Assembly (NCBI GenBank): GCA_005281725.1 | Contig: SSBO01000007.1 | Span: 6,337,742 to 6,401,741, forward strand | DNA: 64,000 nucleotides | Reading direction: 5' to 3' | Source of the DNA: Wuchereria bancrofti | Lineage: Eukaryota > Nematoda > Chromadorea > Rhabditida > Onchocercidae | In this document: positions 24,545-42,436 of the stretch, piece after piece | Layout of the letters: each line of letters begins with the position of its first letter | Position numbering within the stretch: position 1 is the stretch's first letter | Notes under the pieces: model-generated | What the model saw: only the letters and a program-made list of their open reading frames with translations | Database searches by the model: none | Told to the model about the DNA's origin: nothing | Made by a program: the position numbers and the translations under genes

Positions 24545-26487
24545 GTTTTATTATCATGGAATCACCATCTTGGATGTTCAGTAAAGCATTATCACATCGT
24601 CAGAAAGTATGTCGATTATTTAAGCGAGCTATGCGTGAAGTCGATGGTTATTACGCTATGGATGTGTAAGTTTTTTATTCTTTCTAGTTTGAATAATATG
24701 AAAAGAATTAAATTTAATATGCTAACATATTGGTATAAATTAATTGAAAGAAATTCGTATGAACTTGCTTCAACTGATGATGATAGAGTTGAGCATAACT
24801 ATGAATTTAAGTAATTTCTTGTAATTTCTTTCCGATCAATAAGTCAGGTATTATGGCGTCAAAAAAAAGTGAATATTTTTCTGCAAAAAATACTCTACTT
24901 CTTAGTCCTATTAATTCATTTGAATGCTTGTGAAACCATTTAACTAATTTCTATTTGAAAATATTTCTTTCTATCATAAATTTTCATTTAAAATTATTAT
25001 TCTCTTTAAAAAAATTATATGGAACGAATTTCTTCTCTTCAAGGAAAAATTATTTTCAAAATTTTTAAAGAAATAAAAGTAGCAGGGTTGAATCATCTTA
25101 GATTTTTCTTTTACTCCACATAAATTTTTTTCTTGATTTGTCGTGGAAAAGAAGAATTAAATTTCCTGCTTTTTTTGCATACTTTTTTCGAATAGTTTTT
25201 TGAATTTTCAGTTTGGAAGCTCGTTTCCAGAAGGTAATAATGCGAGCTCGTTTTGATGCGTACAAGGAAGAAAGTGATCCTGACAAAGCTCGACTGGTAT
25301 ATTTGGATGGTTGTCGTCAGGTATGGGAACGGAAACATTGGACTACTTTTCGTTGTAAGTTTTCCTTCTTTTTTTTTTATAATATATATCTTTATTAGAG
25401 CTATGTCCAGATTAACTCGTAAAAGTGAATGATAATTTTTATTTATTCCTTAACAATATTTTGACCCTGTTGGATAGATAAATGTTAATATCAATCAGTC
25501 TTCGCAATCTTTTTTTTTTTTTTTTGTTTTGTCATATCAAATTAGTTAAGCTGTTGATAGTCTTAAATTGCAGGAGTAGAAAGGAGTATAAAATCATCGT
25601 TGCCAGTAGAAATGGTATATTAGTTGAACACTCAGCTGATTCAACCGAATTTTATTAAATTATATGAGTGATTGATTAAATTGTAGTAAATTATTGAGGA
25701 TTTTACGATATTAGATTAATTGTAAAGTTTGTATTCATGAATGCTATAAAGAATAATTTCTAAACAATTAAAAGAAATTTTTTTTCATTTTACAGTTGCC
25801 TCAGATATCGGTGGTGCGGCATATAATCGTGATACGCATAATATGCCCGATGCGGTAAGTTTTACATTTTCAAATTCAAATCAATTTGGTACTTCGTAGA
25901 CTTTTGTAAGAAAAGATGATCCGATTATTCCATCTACACATATTTGGATGATAAACTATTATCGCTTAGTAAATATTCGTCGGAAAATTTTCGTAGCAAC
26001 CATCTATCAAAGTATTTAAAATCTATCAATTAACATGCTTAAAATTTTCTGGAATTTGTATTTGAATAGGTTAATATCCATCTGAATCTTGTTAGAAGTA
26101 TTAAGCAAATTTTTTTTTTTTTTGGAAAAAATAGAATTTATGCATTTTTTCTTGTCAACGATTGACAGTCGTTGAATTTCTTGTATGTATCACATTAATA
26201 AACGTTTAGTAATGAGATATTTGCATAAGTTATCTTCCTATGTTAGATTAGAAATTTATAATAAACATATGGCATTTTTCATTTACGTTTTGCAGATGCT
26301 TGATAGTACAACGTGGACAAATGTTGAACGTGAACAATTTCCTTACTACTTCAATCGACGTGAGCAAAGAAAGAAAGAGTTGCTTGCTCATTGGTCTAAA
26401 ATTGAGAAAGAATGGGATGATGAATTGGCTAAAATTCAAACTGAATTACCTAAATCCACGGAAGAAGAAAAAGCTAAACAAAAATAA
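24545..26487 (+). CDS. NDUFB9: NADH dehydrogenase (complex I) subunit NDUFB9/B22, LYR family
   Basis: Accessory subunit of mitochondrial respiratory complex I. Exons 24556-24665, 25212-25354, 25796-25854 and 26296-26487 give 167 residues (human 179). The N terminus has the LYR-type motif HRQKVCRLFKRAMR (about residues 14-27). It is followed by RARFDAYKEESDPDKA, an aromatic segment WERKHWTTF, the GGAAYNRDTHNMPDAMLD stretch and REQFPYYFNRREQRKKELL, all in the order seen in NDUFB9 proteins. The lysine/glutamate-rich tail is short compared with vertebrates. All three donors are GTAAGT. A splice acceptor (TTTATCAG, ending 24545) lies 10 nt before the ATG, consistent with a trans-spliced leader. 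It is a housekeeping gene with no functional link to its neighbours. Confidence 0.95.
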
Positions 26488-27404
26488 ACAATTATATTTA
26501 TTAGCATTATAAATAGTGATAGTTTTTTTTTTTTCTTTTTGTTCAAATTTTTAGACTGCTTCCTATGTCATTATTATGTAACGTACATAAATAATTCATA
26601 ATTTGTTGCTCAATTTTAATATATCTGATTTAAAAACGTTAGTATATTCTTGTATGGCTTCTTTTTTTTTTATAATTTTTGTCTACTTAGTAGATATCAC
26701 GGTGAAAAATGGTTAATCAAACTAAAAAAAATAATCAATTTTAGGAAAAAAGTTATTAATCAAGCCATATTTGCAACAATACTATATGGAGATTTTGTCA
26801 TGATTCGAGACTCTTCTTAAGATTTTTTATTTATTGGTTTTTTTTTTGTGCGCTATTTAGAAGCTATTTAAAAACTAAAATATTTTTTTTTTTAAAGCTA
26901 TTTATTAGTGGGTGAGAAATAAAAAAAAAGTGACATAAATATGTCATAAAGTTTACATTATTAATTGTCGTGCTTACTGATTACTGTTTTAATGATAGTT
27001 ATCATCCGATGCAAGAAGATATTCATAATGAAGGCGAGAATAATAATAAAGAAATAAAAAAATTGTACCATAGGATTCTTTTTGGATTTCTGATAATGAT
27101 GTATGATATGCTGATAACAGGGTGAATGATATGTTTCTTTTGCAGAATTTCTCAGCGAAATTTCGAATGTTTCTAGGCACAAAACAATGGAAGTACTGAT
27201 AAATCTGATAAATATTAAATAAAGCAGTGATAATGCAACATTATATAAGAAAATTTTTTATACAATATTTCTCGTGCTGTATCATTTTGACGATTAATTA
27301 ATCAGATTTTGCTATTTATTTTCTGCTTGAAAAACAATTTCATTAGTACGGTGCTAATTTATGATGTATAATTTCGAATAACTTTTCACTATAAATATTT
27401 CTAG
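26488..27404. other. Intergenic DNA, no gene seen
   Basis: AT-rich spacer between two same-strand genes. Short minus-strand frames at 26961-27182 lack any domain or splice context. Confidence 0.5.
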
Positions 27405-29000
27405 ATAATCATCTAATGCGCAAATTTATTTGTTCCAAAAATCAATGACTGAGTTAAAGCCACCAAAACCAGCACCTAAACCTGGACGAGTGACTGTTTA
27501 TCGAGCTTTGTATGATTACAAAGCACAAAATGTTAGTTATATAGTATCTATTAAAATATATAAATCAAATGAGAAAGTTATAATCAGTATTTTTTTAATT
27601 TTCCGGATTGTTCCACATTTTTTGTGATTTTTTTTTTTTGTAACTCATTTAAATTTATTCAGGATAAAGAATTATCATTCAATGAAGGTGATTTGCTATA
27701 TGTTTCCGATAGCAGTAATGATGTACAATGGTGGCCAGCACGTTGCAGAAATCAAACAGGTTTAATTCCAGCAAATTACGGTGAGTTTTGTTGTTGCATT
27801 GATAGATGTGATACTTTAAGAATTTTCAATTCTTAATATTGAAATGATGAATTAATTTTGATAACTTATACGATTGACATCTTTGCTGAAAAGCAATGTA
27901 TTATGATTGCTGATAATTGATTTTCGATTATAATTTCATTAGAAATAAAAAAAAATCATATTTTAGTCGTAAATTGATTAATCTTTGTACGGATTTTTTT
28001 TTTTTTGAAAAATTTGAAAAAAAAATTGTAAAATGTAATGTTTATATAGTGAAGACAGCAGAATATATTGAATATCCGTTGCATGATGCAGCAAAACGAG
28101 GAAATATAGAGTTTGTTAAAGAATGCCTCAATAATGCGGTAAGTTATACTTTTTTTTTTCATACTTACAAATATATTTCAACAGAAATATTTCATATTTT
28201 TGTAAATTCCTTTTTTTTTAAGTTAAGAAAGTTATGAATTGATTTATTAGATGACATCAACATATATTCCAAACAATTTTATGCTAACATTCGAAAGGAA
28301 AAATATAAAATCTTTGATTATCACACCATTTCATTCAAAATTTTCTTCATTATATGTGATTATATTTGGTATACATGAAAATTCTTTTTCATGCTTTTAC
28401 TACTCCTTACAGACCGAAATTTTGTAAGATTTGATGAAAAAATTTTATTCAAAAAATTTTTCAACTTCAAGCTTTAAGAGTTTCAGGTTGATTGAGTGGG
28501 TGAATTACTGAAATTTCAAATTTCATATTCAAATTATATTTATTTATTTAGGTATCAGTAAACGGTTTAGATAAATCTGGTTCAACACCATTGTACTGGT
28601 CGAGTCATGGTGGTCATGTCGAAATTGTTAAATTATTATGCTCAATACCCAGTATGTGTATTTCAGCACAGGTAAAGTTATTTCAAGGTAGAAAATGTTA
28701 AATTAATTTTATAATGAAAAGAAGAAACGATATTTTTCATTTTTTGATTTGCAGAATAAAATTGGCGATACAGCATTGCATGCGGCTGCATGGAAGGGTC
28801 ATTTGGAATGTGTTAAAGTATTACTGAAATATGGTGCAAATACTATAATACAAAATAATGAGCGAAAACGTGCAATAGATCTTGCGGGTGATCCGGAAAT
28901 ACGGGCATTAATTCAGTTGACAATGCGTCAAACAGTAGATACAAATAATTTCCATAACGATTATAGTTCAGAATCGGAACCAGAAACTGATGATGTTTAA
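27405..29000 (+). CDS. OSTF1: Osteoclast-stimulating factor 1-like protein (SH3 plus ankyrin repeats)
   Basis: Small cytoplasmic adaptor. Exons 27445-27531, 27663-27780, 28050-28138, 28552-28671 and 28755-29000 give 219 residues (human OSTF1 214). A proline/lysine-rich start (PPKPAPKPGR) leads into an SH3 domain at about residues 16-70, with ALYDYKAQ, ELSFNEGDLLYV, the WW pair and GLIPANYV. Three ankyrin repeats follow from about residue 76: PLHDAAKRGNIEFVKECL, then SGSTPLYWSSHGGHVEIVKL and then GDTALHAAAWKGHLECVKVL. The tail is acidic (SESEPETDDV), as in the vertebrate protein. The first in-frame ATG is 27445; a TTTCTAG acceptor ends at 27404, 40 nt upstream. The first donor is GTTAGT, the others GTGAGT or GTAA types. 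In mammals the protein acts in Src-related signalling; its worm role is not known to me. Confidence 0.95.
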
Positions 29001-34288
<5,288 letters not shown>

Positions 34289-35264
34289 TAACAGTCAAAT
34301 GGCTCCTTCTTTTTTTTCTTTTTTTCCAATCACATTGTTTCTTTTCAGTTAGCAAAGTAGTGCTCAGTTTTAATTCCAATTTTTCTTTTCAGTTGCTAAT
34401 CAAAGTTAGTTGTTGTTTCAATAACTTAAAATATGTTCCTTTCTTGTTACGCTTTATACATTTATAATTATTAATGTTTGACATTGCTTATCGCACTTTT
34501 CGCCAGCGATACGCTGCATTCATGTTTTCATTTTTATTCTGTTATTTCTATATGCTGTTGATACATTAAAATTCCTTCTACATTTCCTATATTTATTATT
34601 CATAACAAAAAGAGGCTGCTACTCTTTATTTATTTTTCTATGATGCTAGCATAAAGTTACCTACGGAGGAAAACTGCACCTACATTTGCAATTTCAACTA
34701 GGAAAATTTTCCAATTAAAACCATCCAAATTAAAAAGGGAGGATAAAAGCATTCATAAATAAACAATGAGTTATAATTAAACATCCATTATTGTAATACA
34801 CTATTTCAGTAGGAAAAATTCAAAAGAATGATAGGTAAGCCATGACATGATATGAGCGATTTGAGTTTTATGTAAACTATGAGGGCTGGTTTAAAGTTCA
34901 TCGACAAAGAAAGAAGGTGGAATTTACAAAATTTCTATTAGGTTGAGTATGTGTAGTCGTATGTCATAACATGGGAACAGTTTATCTAAAATTTCATTCA
35001 CAAGAGAAAATAGCAACGTAACAGCATTGAAACAACGCTAAAAATCAAATTAAAGAAAATGGAAAAGGCATACAAAGAGAGGGAAAAAGATGTAGAAGAA
35101 GAATGGAAAAGATATATAATGAGAATAAAGAACACATAAGAGGATGAAAAAGTGATGTTGACTTCTAACAACCCAGGTATTTGTGTAATCTCATTTTAAT
35201 AATGTCCCGAATGTACGGCAATAAAGGTAGATCAAAATTCTTCTGAATGAAATCATCACCGTTC
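34289..35264. other. Convergent intergenic region
   Basis: Lies between the 3' ends of EF-1alpha (plus) and the small membrane protein gene (minus). It must hold both 3' untranslated regions. It is less AT-rich than most intergenic DNA here, but no further gene is visible. Confidence 0.5.
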
Positions 35265-36148
35265 TCATTTGTCACTATTTTCAAAATCAATATCCTCTTT
35301 CTCCTCTTCTGTGAACTCCATGAAACCTTTTCTGGGTATTTCACTTAGTAAACCTTTTTCTTGTGGATCATCTTTCTTCCATTTCTCTACTTTTTTCCAT
35401 ATTACAAAACCAATGGCATGCCATCCTATAACGAAAAGAACGAATGACACTCTTGTATACCTGAAACGAAGAAAAATCATTGAAATTAAAAAAAATCCTA
35501 ACAAATCAAGTAAGACATTTTGTGGAACACTTCGCGTTTCAATCCGAATTAACACACTTTTCAACTTGCATTTTTTCCCACTGTAACCTAAGAAAAACTG
35601 AAATGGTCACCTTGCTTCAGTATGCCTGTATAAGAGAAAACGTTTATAATTATTTAGCCGATGTCCAAAGTAACAGAATGCATAAACCAAAAGTGCTTAG
35701 AATTTATATTCAGTACCAAATAAAAAAAACAGAACATTTGATCTCAATGAATCAGGCAACTGAGAGCGCAATAATATAGCAAATTAATGGTTAGCAATGA
35801 GAATAGTTAGGCATAGTTTTCATAATTAAAACACAACTGCTTGATGATCATAAAATTTATTCCTACCACAAATTTTTCAGGACGAAAAGAGCCCTATAAT
35901 CCCATAAAGCCCTGAATACAGCACAAGACTCAACGAAAAAGGAATAAAACGAAAATAATCTAGATAAAAATTTAAATATATTATTACCACTCAAATAACA
36001 TCTTCCCTTTTCATTCCTCCTTTCAAAGCAGAAATATTGTACTAACCTTTTTGTCAATTGTTGATATGTTAAACGTGATGGTGGTCGCCTATTACGAATA
36101 TACTGTCGCCATTTCCGTCGCCATTCCCAAACTAACATAATAAAACCT
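35265..36148 (-). CDS. Small single-pass membrane protein of unknown family
   Basis: Two exons, 36138-36047 and 35460-35265 (minus strand), join in phase to give 95 residues. The N-terminal half is very basic and Trp/Arg-rich (VWEWRRKWRQYIRNRRPP). One hydrophobic helix follows at about residues 34-52 (VSFVLFVIGWHAIGFVIW), then a basic stretch (KKVEKWKK) and an acidic tail ending DIDFENSDK. The size and basic N terminus would suit a mitochondrial inner-membrane or ER protein, but that is inference and I do not recognise the family. The chosen ATG at 36138 lies 9 nt after an acceptor-like TGCAAATACAG. The frame is open further upstream, into the last NOP10 codons, without another ATG. The stop of NOP10 is only 46 bp before this start. 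The donor is GTTAGT. Confidence 0.75.
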
Positions 36149-36184
36149 GTATTTGCAACCCACCTCACGTTTTTGTTTCCAGAA

Positions 36185-37361
36185 TTAATAAACTGGTTTT
36201 GGTTGCATTGTAGGCAAAATATTAAAACGCTTTTTAATAATTATCCTGTATTTCGAATTCTTATCTTCAGGTGAAAAACGAGCTGGATGAGCACTTTGCG
36301 TTTGTCGGCCTTGTGGATCTATACCCTAAAACGATATTTAAATTATATTTTCCTTAACTACCGATATTTTAACATCTCGGAAATATAAAACTAAGTCATT
36401 TTTTTTCTCCTTTTCCAAACATTGTCCTCACATTGATAGATATGTTGACATTACTGCATGAAAGGAATGGCAAATTTAAGAATTTGAGACGTTTGTCTAC
36501 CTAAATGTAGACGGATGAAAGGATGCCTTTATATGCGATCCATTTTAAGATAATTCATTATTCATCTAGTATCTTAATTGCTTACTTATCTATCCTCAAA
36601 GAGAAAAGAATCTCAAAAACAATGATTTTCAAAACTGATTCAAATCTATGTTCTCACGGTCAGCGAAATAAAGACTGTGATCTATTAATTTCGAGAAACT
36701 GTCATTATTAATGATGCTAATTAATACTACTATCACACCTTACCCAAGCATCATTATTAAATATAAGGTACAATATGCACCATTACAATTTTTGCTGTAA
36801 AGTTATAACTTTAGTGGTAAGCACAACACAAACACCATGACTAAAGCATAAACATTTCTATTTAAATCGTCTCTAAAAAAATCATGGTCATAAATTTTGA
36901 TCAAAATAATCTTGCAACCTGTTCGTCGCCTCATCAATCCAGGTAGTCTAAATGTCTAAGCATTTATTTTCACGGACCTAAATAACAGCTAAAACAATTG
37001 ATGGCTTACGTAATATGATTCATCCGAATTATAATAATCGAAATCACTCCTGAATCTACTTATTAATACCATACTACCACCACTCAAAACAATATCATAT
37101 TTATGAACTTCTCCGATCTTTCATTCTAGCATTTAAGCTTAATACTAACTGTCACATCCAACATTTTTATCGTTTTTCAGAAAGAACTTAAATCAATGCT
37201 AACATCTCAGCCACTCCATTTCGTGTGATAATTGAATCTTTTGATATTTGGTATGCATATCAATGAGTGATAAATATGAAATGACTTACTTTAAGAGTAT
37301 AAACTCGATTTCCCTCTTCGTCCAGATAAAACTTCAAATACATTACACACACCAAATATCT
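36185..37361 (-). CDS. NOP10: H/ACA ribonucleoprotein subunit 3, NOP10
   Basis: Core protein of H/ACA snoRNPs, which pseudouridylate rRNA and snRNA; nucleolar. The gene is easy to miss because both exons are short. Exon 1, 37343-37290, encodes [18 protein letters not shown]. After a 964-bp intron, exon 2, 36325-36185, starts [20 protein letters not shown] and ends in QPKPVY and TAA. The total is 64 residues, the same length as human NOP10. The family landmarks [16 protein letters not shown] and KKRF..L...QP.P are all present. The donor is GTAAGT and the acceptor GTTTTAG. TTTTGCAG ends at 37360, 16 nt before the ATG, fitting trans-splicing. Its 3' neighbour on the same strand is very close, so the two may be co-transcribed. 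Confidence 0.97.
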
Positions 37362-39067
37362 GCAAAATCAACTTAGTATAACTATAAGTATCAATTTCAA
37401 GTTGTGAAAATTAATCAATCACCTTTATAACATCCCGTAATTCGGTCAGTTTACAAATCACAATAACTCCACAATACCACAATCCCAAAAGAAATAAATA
37501 CGGCCCCCCGATGGGCAAACTTTTAGATTCGCTTTATGAAAATTACCGATCCCACCGGAGTTTGCTAAAATTACCAACAATTCCTTTGTAAGTGGCGTTT
37601 TCGAATGCGCAAAATCCATATTTGTTGTCATAATTCGTAGACTTCCGGAATGGTCTTCAGTAATAAGCTTGGAAAGAAGAAACCATTACTTCCGGTTATG
37701 TTTTTTTTTTCTTTTATTTTTGGTGTCACCATAAATTATTAAATATGGGATGATCTTTTATTTTTGGTATCACCATAAATTATTAAATATGGGATAAGAT
37801 AGCAAGTATGTCTTTTGCTTCATTTTGTTCAATTAATTTTTTTAATAAATCCTCATTTGTATAATTTCTCTCAACATATCTCAAGAAAATAAATGAAATC
37901 TAATTATAATTGTAGAGTTAATAGTAATTAATTATCAAATCCTAGAAATATATTGCTTCATTTTGATCATTTCTAATGTGATTGATAAAATTATCATGGT
38001 CAATTTTATGCACTTTATTCCATTAATAAACTAAAACTTATCTAACAAATGAGAAGCATAACTTCAACTATAAATTTAAATATTAATTGATAGGAATTGT
38101 ATTAAATTTCTACTAGTAATGTAATTCTTTTTTTTTTATCACAACACTATCACTGCTATGTTTGAGATAATTTTTGAACAAAATATGCTTTATTGAACAA
38201 TTTGGCACAATGTATTACAACATATTTTCCACTTATTTCGATAAAATATCAGAACAAAGAGTATTTATTTAATAGATATCAATTTATAAACTTGAAAAAA
38301 ATAACCTATTTTTTAACGGAAAAAAGAATAAAAATTTTTTTTAACGAAAATCTATCTTTTAACACATTAAGTTACATCATCAAAATGATATTGAAATCTA
38401 GGTAATTAAAAGTAATACTGAAATCGAAATGATTGGATGAAGATCATGGAAGTAACAAACACAAATTCTAAAAATTTAATAAAAAAAAAAAGAAGGAAAG
38501 GAAAGAAAGTAAACTACGACTAATCGAGAATATTTTTACTAAACTATTTCTCGCTATTCAAAAAAAAAAAAAGAGGAAAAAGAATCGGATCTTTTATGTT
38601 ACAAAGGGTCTTTACAATAAACAAATTGAAATATGTATTTAGTCTGTTTACTTCATACTATTCTAAAGGAAAGAAATCTTTATATATTTACCTTACGACT
38701 AGTATTGGCACAAAGTAAACGCTATAATACATTTTAGCATAAAATTTAATTATAAAGCAACACACTAATTACATGTTAATATAATTTACAGGAATATTTA
38801 ATAACGATGTAATTCACATGATAATTTCAAAGAAATGAAAAAAAAAATTTTTTTTCCTGTAAATTATATCAATGTAATTAATTAACTAATTATAAAGCAG
38901 CACATTAATTACATTAGAACAGTAATTCAGGAGATGAAGTTGGATATGTATTTGAATAGTAACCAAAATATGAAAACATTTTGTTTTCATATTAAAAAAA
39001 AAAAAAAAGAGAAAGAAAAAAAATAATACCCGAATGAATAGAAGTTCAATGAAATAATAAAATTTGA
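37362..39067. other. Intergenic DNA with small repeats
   Basis: Spacer between NOP10 and the fatty acid 2-hydroxylase 3' end. A 44-bp tandem duplication sits at 37711-37797 (CTTTTATTTTTGGTRTCACC at 37711 and 37755). No gene is visible. Confidence 0.6.
38749..38912. repeat. Small foldback with direct end repeats
   Basis: ATTACATGTTAATATAATTTACAGGAA at 38768 is matched in reverse by TTCCTGTAAATTATATCAATGTAAT at 38854. In addition TAATTATAAAGCAACACACTAATTACAT at 38749 recurs as a direct repeat near 38887. The layout resembles a miniature inverted-repeat element or a local inverted duplication. Confidence 0.7.
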
Positions 39068-42000
39068 TCATAGTGGACCTGCACCAACTGTATTAAAAAC
39101 ATAATCCCATAAAATAGTTGATATACCAAAAGCTAGAAAATAATAATAATAAAGTTTTCCCCGATAATACTATTAGTTTTAAATAGAAAAATGGAATGAG
39201 ATTTCGATAAAAATTGTTTTATTTTTTACTGTGTGCATGAGATTAAATCAAAGAAAGGCTTCTTTTTCCATTGATTATTTTGCACTAATTCGATCAGTTA
39301 TCGAATTATGTTGTCGAATTAATTTATGTTATCGAATTAAAATTACTTCTTTAAAAAAAAAAAAAAAAGTATTTTCGGATTAAAAGGAAGCAAGTAAAGA
39401 TTATAAAACAACAAAAAAACTAAAGAAAGAAAATATACCCAAATCGAAATGTTTGAAATGGTGATTATTATGATAGACTTTTCGAAAGTGTAGATTTGTT
39501 CCTGGTAACGGATCAGCATGATGAAAATAGTAATGTGAACAATCGTAAATGATATAACCAAACAATTTACCAGCTCCAAAACAACAAAAAAAGTCGTATG
39601 GTAGTAATGAAGTATATAAATAATAAAAAAATGCAACAATTGGAGCTGCTGGCACAGGTGGAAAAACCAAACGATCACCATCCATTGGTGTCTGAAAAAA
39701 GTTTGGTTATAAATCATTAAATTCTTTACCTAATATTAATATTAAGAATTATTCACTTCACTTCATATTTCAATTCATCTTTTAAATTACATGAATTTCC
39801 GATAAAAAATGTTAGAGTTAATAAGACTGAATAAAATAAAAAGTATATGTGCTTGAACACTCTCGCATCATTGAAATATATAAAAAATTTTAAAGCAAAA
39901 TTTTCAAATGCGATTACCGCTACAATAATATGTAGGAATAACATAAGGAAAAAGAAAAAAAGAGAAAAAATAAAAATAACTAATACTTAGGAATGAAAAT
40001 GAATGCACATGAAAATAATTAAAAAAAAAGATTTAAAAACTAATTGAAAGTCTAACTTTATGATGCAAACCATGTAATAGGAAATGCAAAATAATTTGAA
40101 AGCGTGATTTTGGATTAGGCTTCCAGTGGAATGCAAAACGATGAAGAAGATATTCCAAAAGAGTCCATGCAAGAACACCTAACGTAAAAAGGACCGTCCA
40201 AATAATGAGGCCGTATAGAAATCCTATAAATATATTGATATAAGTAGAGAAATAAGATCAAAAAAAAAAAAACAGAAATTTATCAAAATTATAACATCAA
40301 GTTACTATATATTATCCAATACTTCAAATTTTCTTAAAATCTCATATTGGGCAAATTTGCATGATCAAAACACAAGTGGTTATATCTTTGTATAAAGCAT
40401 CGTTTATATAAAGTGAAACAGAGAAAAATATTTCATATTAATTTCATTTAATGTGATAAACATTAGTTTTTCTTTTTCTTTTTTTTTTCTTACAACTAAA
40501 ACCTAAACAAACATTCAAGAAAAAGTGTCAACATTTAAAAACAAATATAATTTGAGACTGACAATAAAAATCACCATAGCCCTGGAAAATTATCGAAAAA
40601 GCGCGTAGCGTAAAGATAATCACCAAAGGTAACCAAACGAGTGGTACCATCCACCAACTTGTCCTAGTCATATTTTCCAAAATATCTGATTCAAATAATC
40701 GAAGTGTCCCATCGTATGGTTGATGAATCCATGTCCAATATCGATCACCCAAATAGCCAACTTTATTTAAAATTGGCTTATCAGATAACAATTCATCGTC
40801 TCCCTTCAAAAAGTGAACATGATGAATTTGAAACATCAAATACAATTATTATCACACTGGCATCATTTATCAAGAAATATTCAGATTTCAAATCTTTGAA
40901 AACAAATCAAACTAGTTCAAACGTTTTGAATAAAAGTTAATCAGATTCAGAATTTCTAATATCTGAAGTAGTAATTTAAAGATTTCCATCAATGTGGAAG
41001 GAGGCATAGAAATTTTCAACAGATTGAACTTTAAATAATAGTTACTATTTATTATAATTTAAAATGATATCTGCAGTTGATAACATCTTCATTAAATGAA
41101 TTTGGTAATATATTTGTTATTCAAGTATTCCATTATTTTATTTGATTTTCATTATCAATAAATTGTCATTTTATATATTGGCAAAAAGACAAGTGCTCAT
41201 CCTTTCGCTGATTATTTTCAATTATAGTTTATAATTTGAACATAACAGCAACAAAAAAAAAAAAAAAATTCTGATATTATTACTAAGACAAAAGTCATTT
41301 ATTATTTAGCAATTATTTACAAGAAAATAATCAAACATTACATATCTAAAAATTATTTAGCACTACGAAAAACAAATATTTATTATTTATTGAAATAAAA
41401 AAAAAATTATTACATATAACAAATAAGTTATGATCAAAATACAACAAACCTCATAACAATTATCAACGGAATATTTTTTAAGCATTCGATATGCAGCAGC
41501 TGAATGCGCATGTTTAACACCAAGGATACGTTTAGTACCATTCATATATTCATCAACATTTTCACCTGCTAAATGTTTAAGTACCTAAAATAAAATATCA
41601 CAAAAATTTGCAATTATTATATTATAAAATGAATCATATAAATATATTTTATCAATCATTAGAAGTCTATTAATATTATTACCTGAAATTATAATCATAT
41701 TACTATGTTAATTTACACACTTACAGAATAAACAACATAAATATATTCTATCAATCTTTAAAAGTCTATTATCATTACTAGAAATTATAATTACATTATG
41801 TTAATTTCCTACCCTTCCCTTTTCTCCCAATATATTCTCACTTATCCCTGATTATTTTCCTTTGATAAAATATTCGAAAGCAACACTGAATATATTATAT
41901 ATCGCATCGAGTATGATATATTATTCGAGCAACTCAGAATAATTTTATTAAAATATTTGATTCTATGATTTCATTAACTAAAAGTAATGTAATATTTAAT

Positions 42001-42436
42001 AATAATAATAATGATAATAATAATATCATAGTGTTAAATAACATCATACAGCATTCTTGTTTTCAGTGCTTTACAAGGTTAACTATTTAAATCATTTCAA
42101 CAGATAAAATGATTTATTACTTCACGAAATTATCATTAAAAAATAGCGAAAAAAAAAGATGAAAAATTAAAATTTTTTGTATTTAAAATATCTTAAAATT
42201 AAAAGTAAAAAAAAAAAAAGAGAAAAATAAAATGATAATAAACCTTTTGTCCACCAGGATGTTTTGATGCAAATAATGCTATATCATATAATATTCCATT
42301 AACTCGTATTAATAATGGTCGTTCTCGTAAATTACAAACTTTTGTAGCATTTCTGTCTTCTTTCATTATTGTCTTCTTCCAATTTTCAGCATTATTCAAT
42401 ATCATTGTTTACAAATAATCGAAATGAAAAATCCCT
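39068..42436 (-). CDS. FA2H: Fatty acid 2-hydroxylase (cytochrome b5 plus di-iron hydroxylase)
   Basis: ER enzyme that makes 2-hydroxy fatty acids for sphingolipids. Six minus-strand exons (42405-42244, 41584-41450, 40803-40575, 40223-40057, 39691-39439, 39132-39068) give 336 residues (human 372). The N-terminal cytochrome b5 domain has the heme motif HPGG at residues 49-52 and a second heme His in VKHAHSAAAYRML. The linker WTWIHQPYDGTLRLFESD is typical of the family. Catalytic histidine clusters are all present: HRFAFH (203-208), HFLLHGLHH (222-230), HYYFHH (284-289) and HNNHHFKH (305-312). The enzyme ends FGISTILWDY and a short tail. Hydrophobic helices flank the histidines. Donors are mostly atypical (GTTTAT, GTTTGT, GTTAGA). 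An acceptor-like ATTTAG lies 30 nt upstream of the ATG. C. elegans fath-1 is the expected counterpart. Confidence 0.97.
41635..41812. repeat. About 100-bp tandem duplication in FA2H intron 1
   Basis: CATATAAATATATTTTATCAATC at 41635 recurs as CATAAATATATTCTATCAATC at 41736. In both copies it is followed by an AAGTCTATTA and then a GAAATTATAAT word. Copies are diverged. Confidence 0.8.

Noticed and set aside
36523..36711. 62-residue plus-strand frame at 36.5 kb
   Set aside because: It lies entirely inside the NOP10 intron, opposite strand, with no recognisable features.
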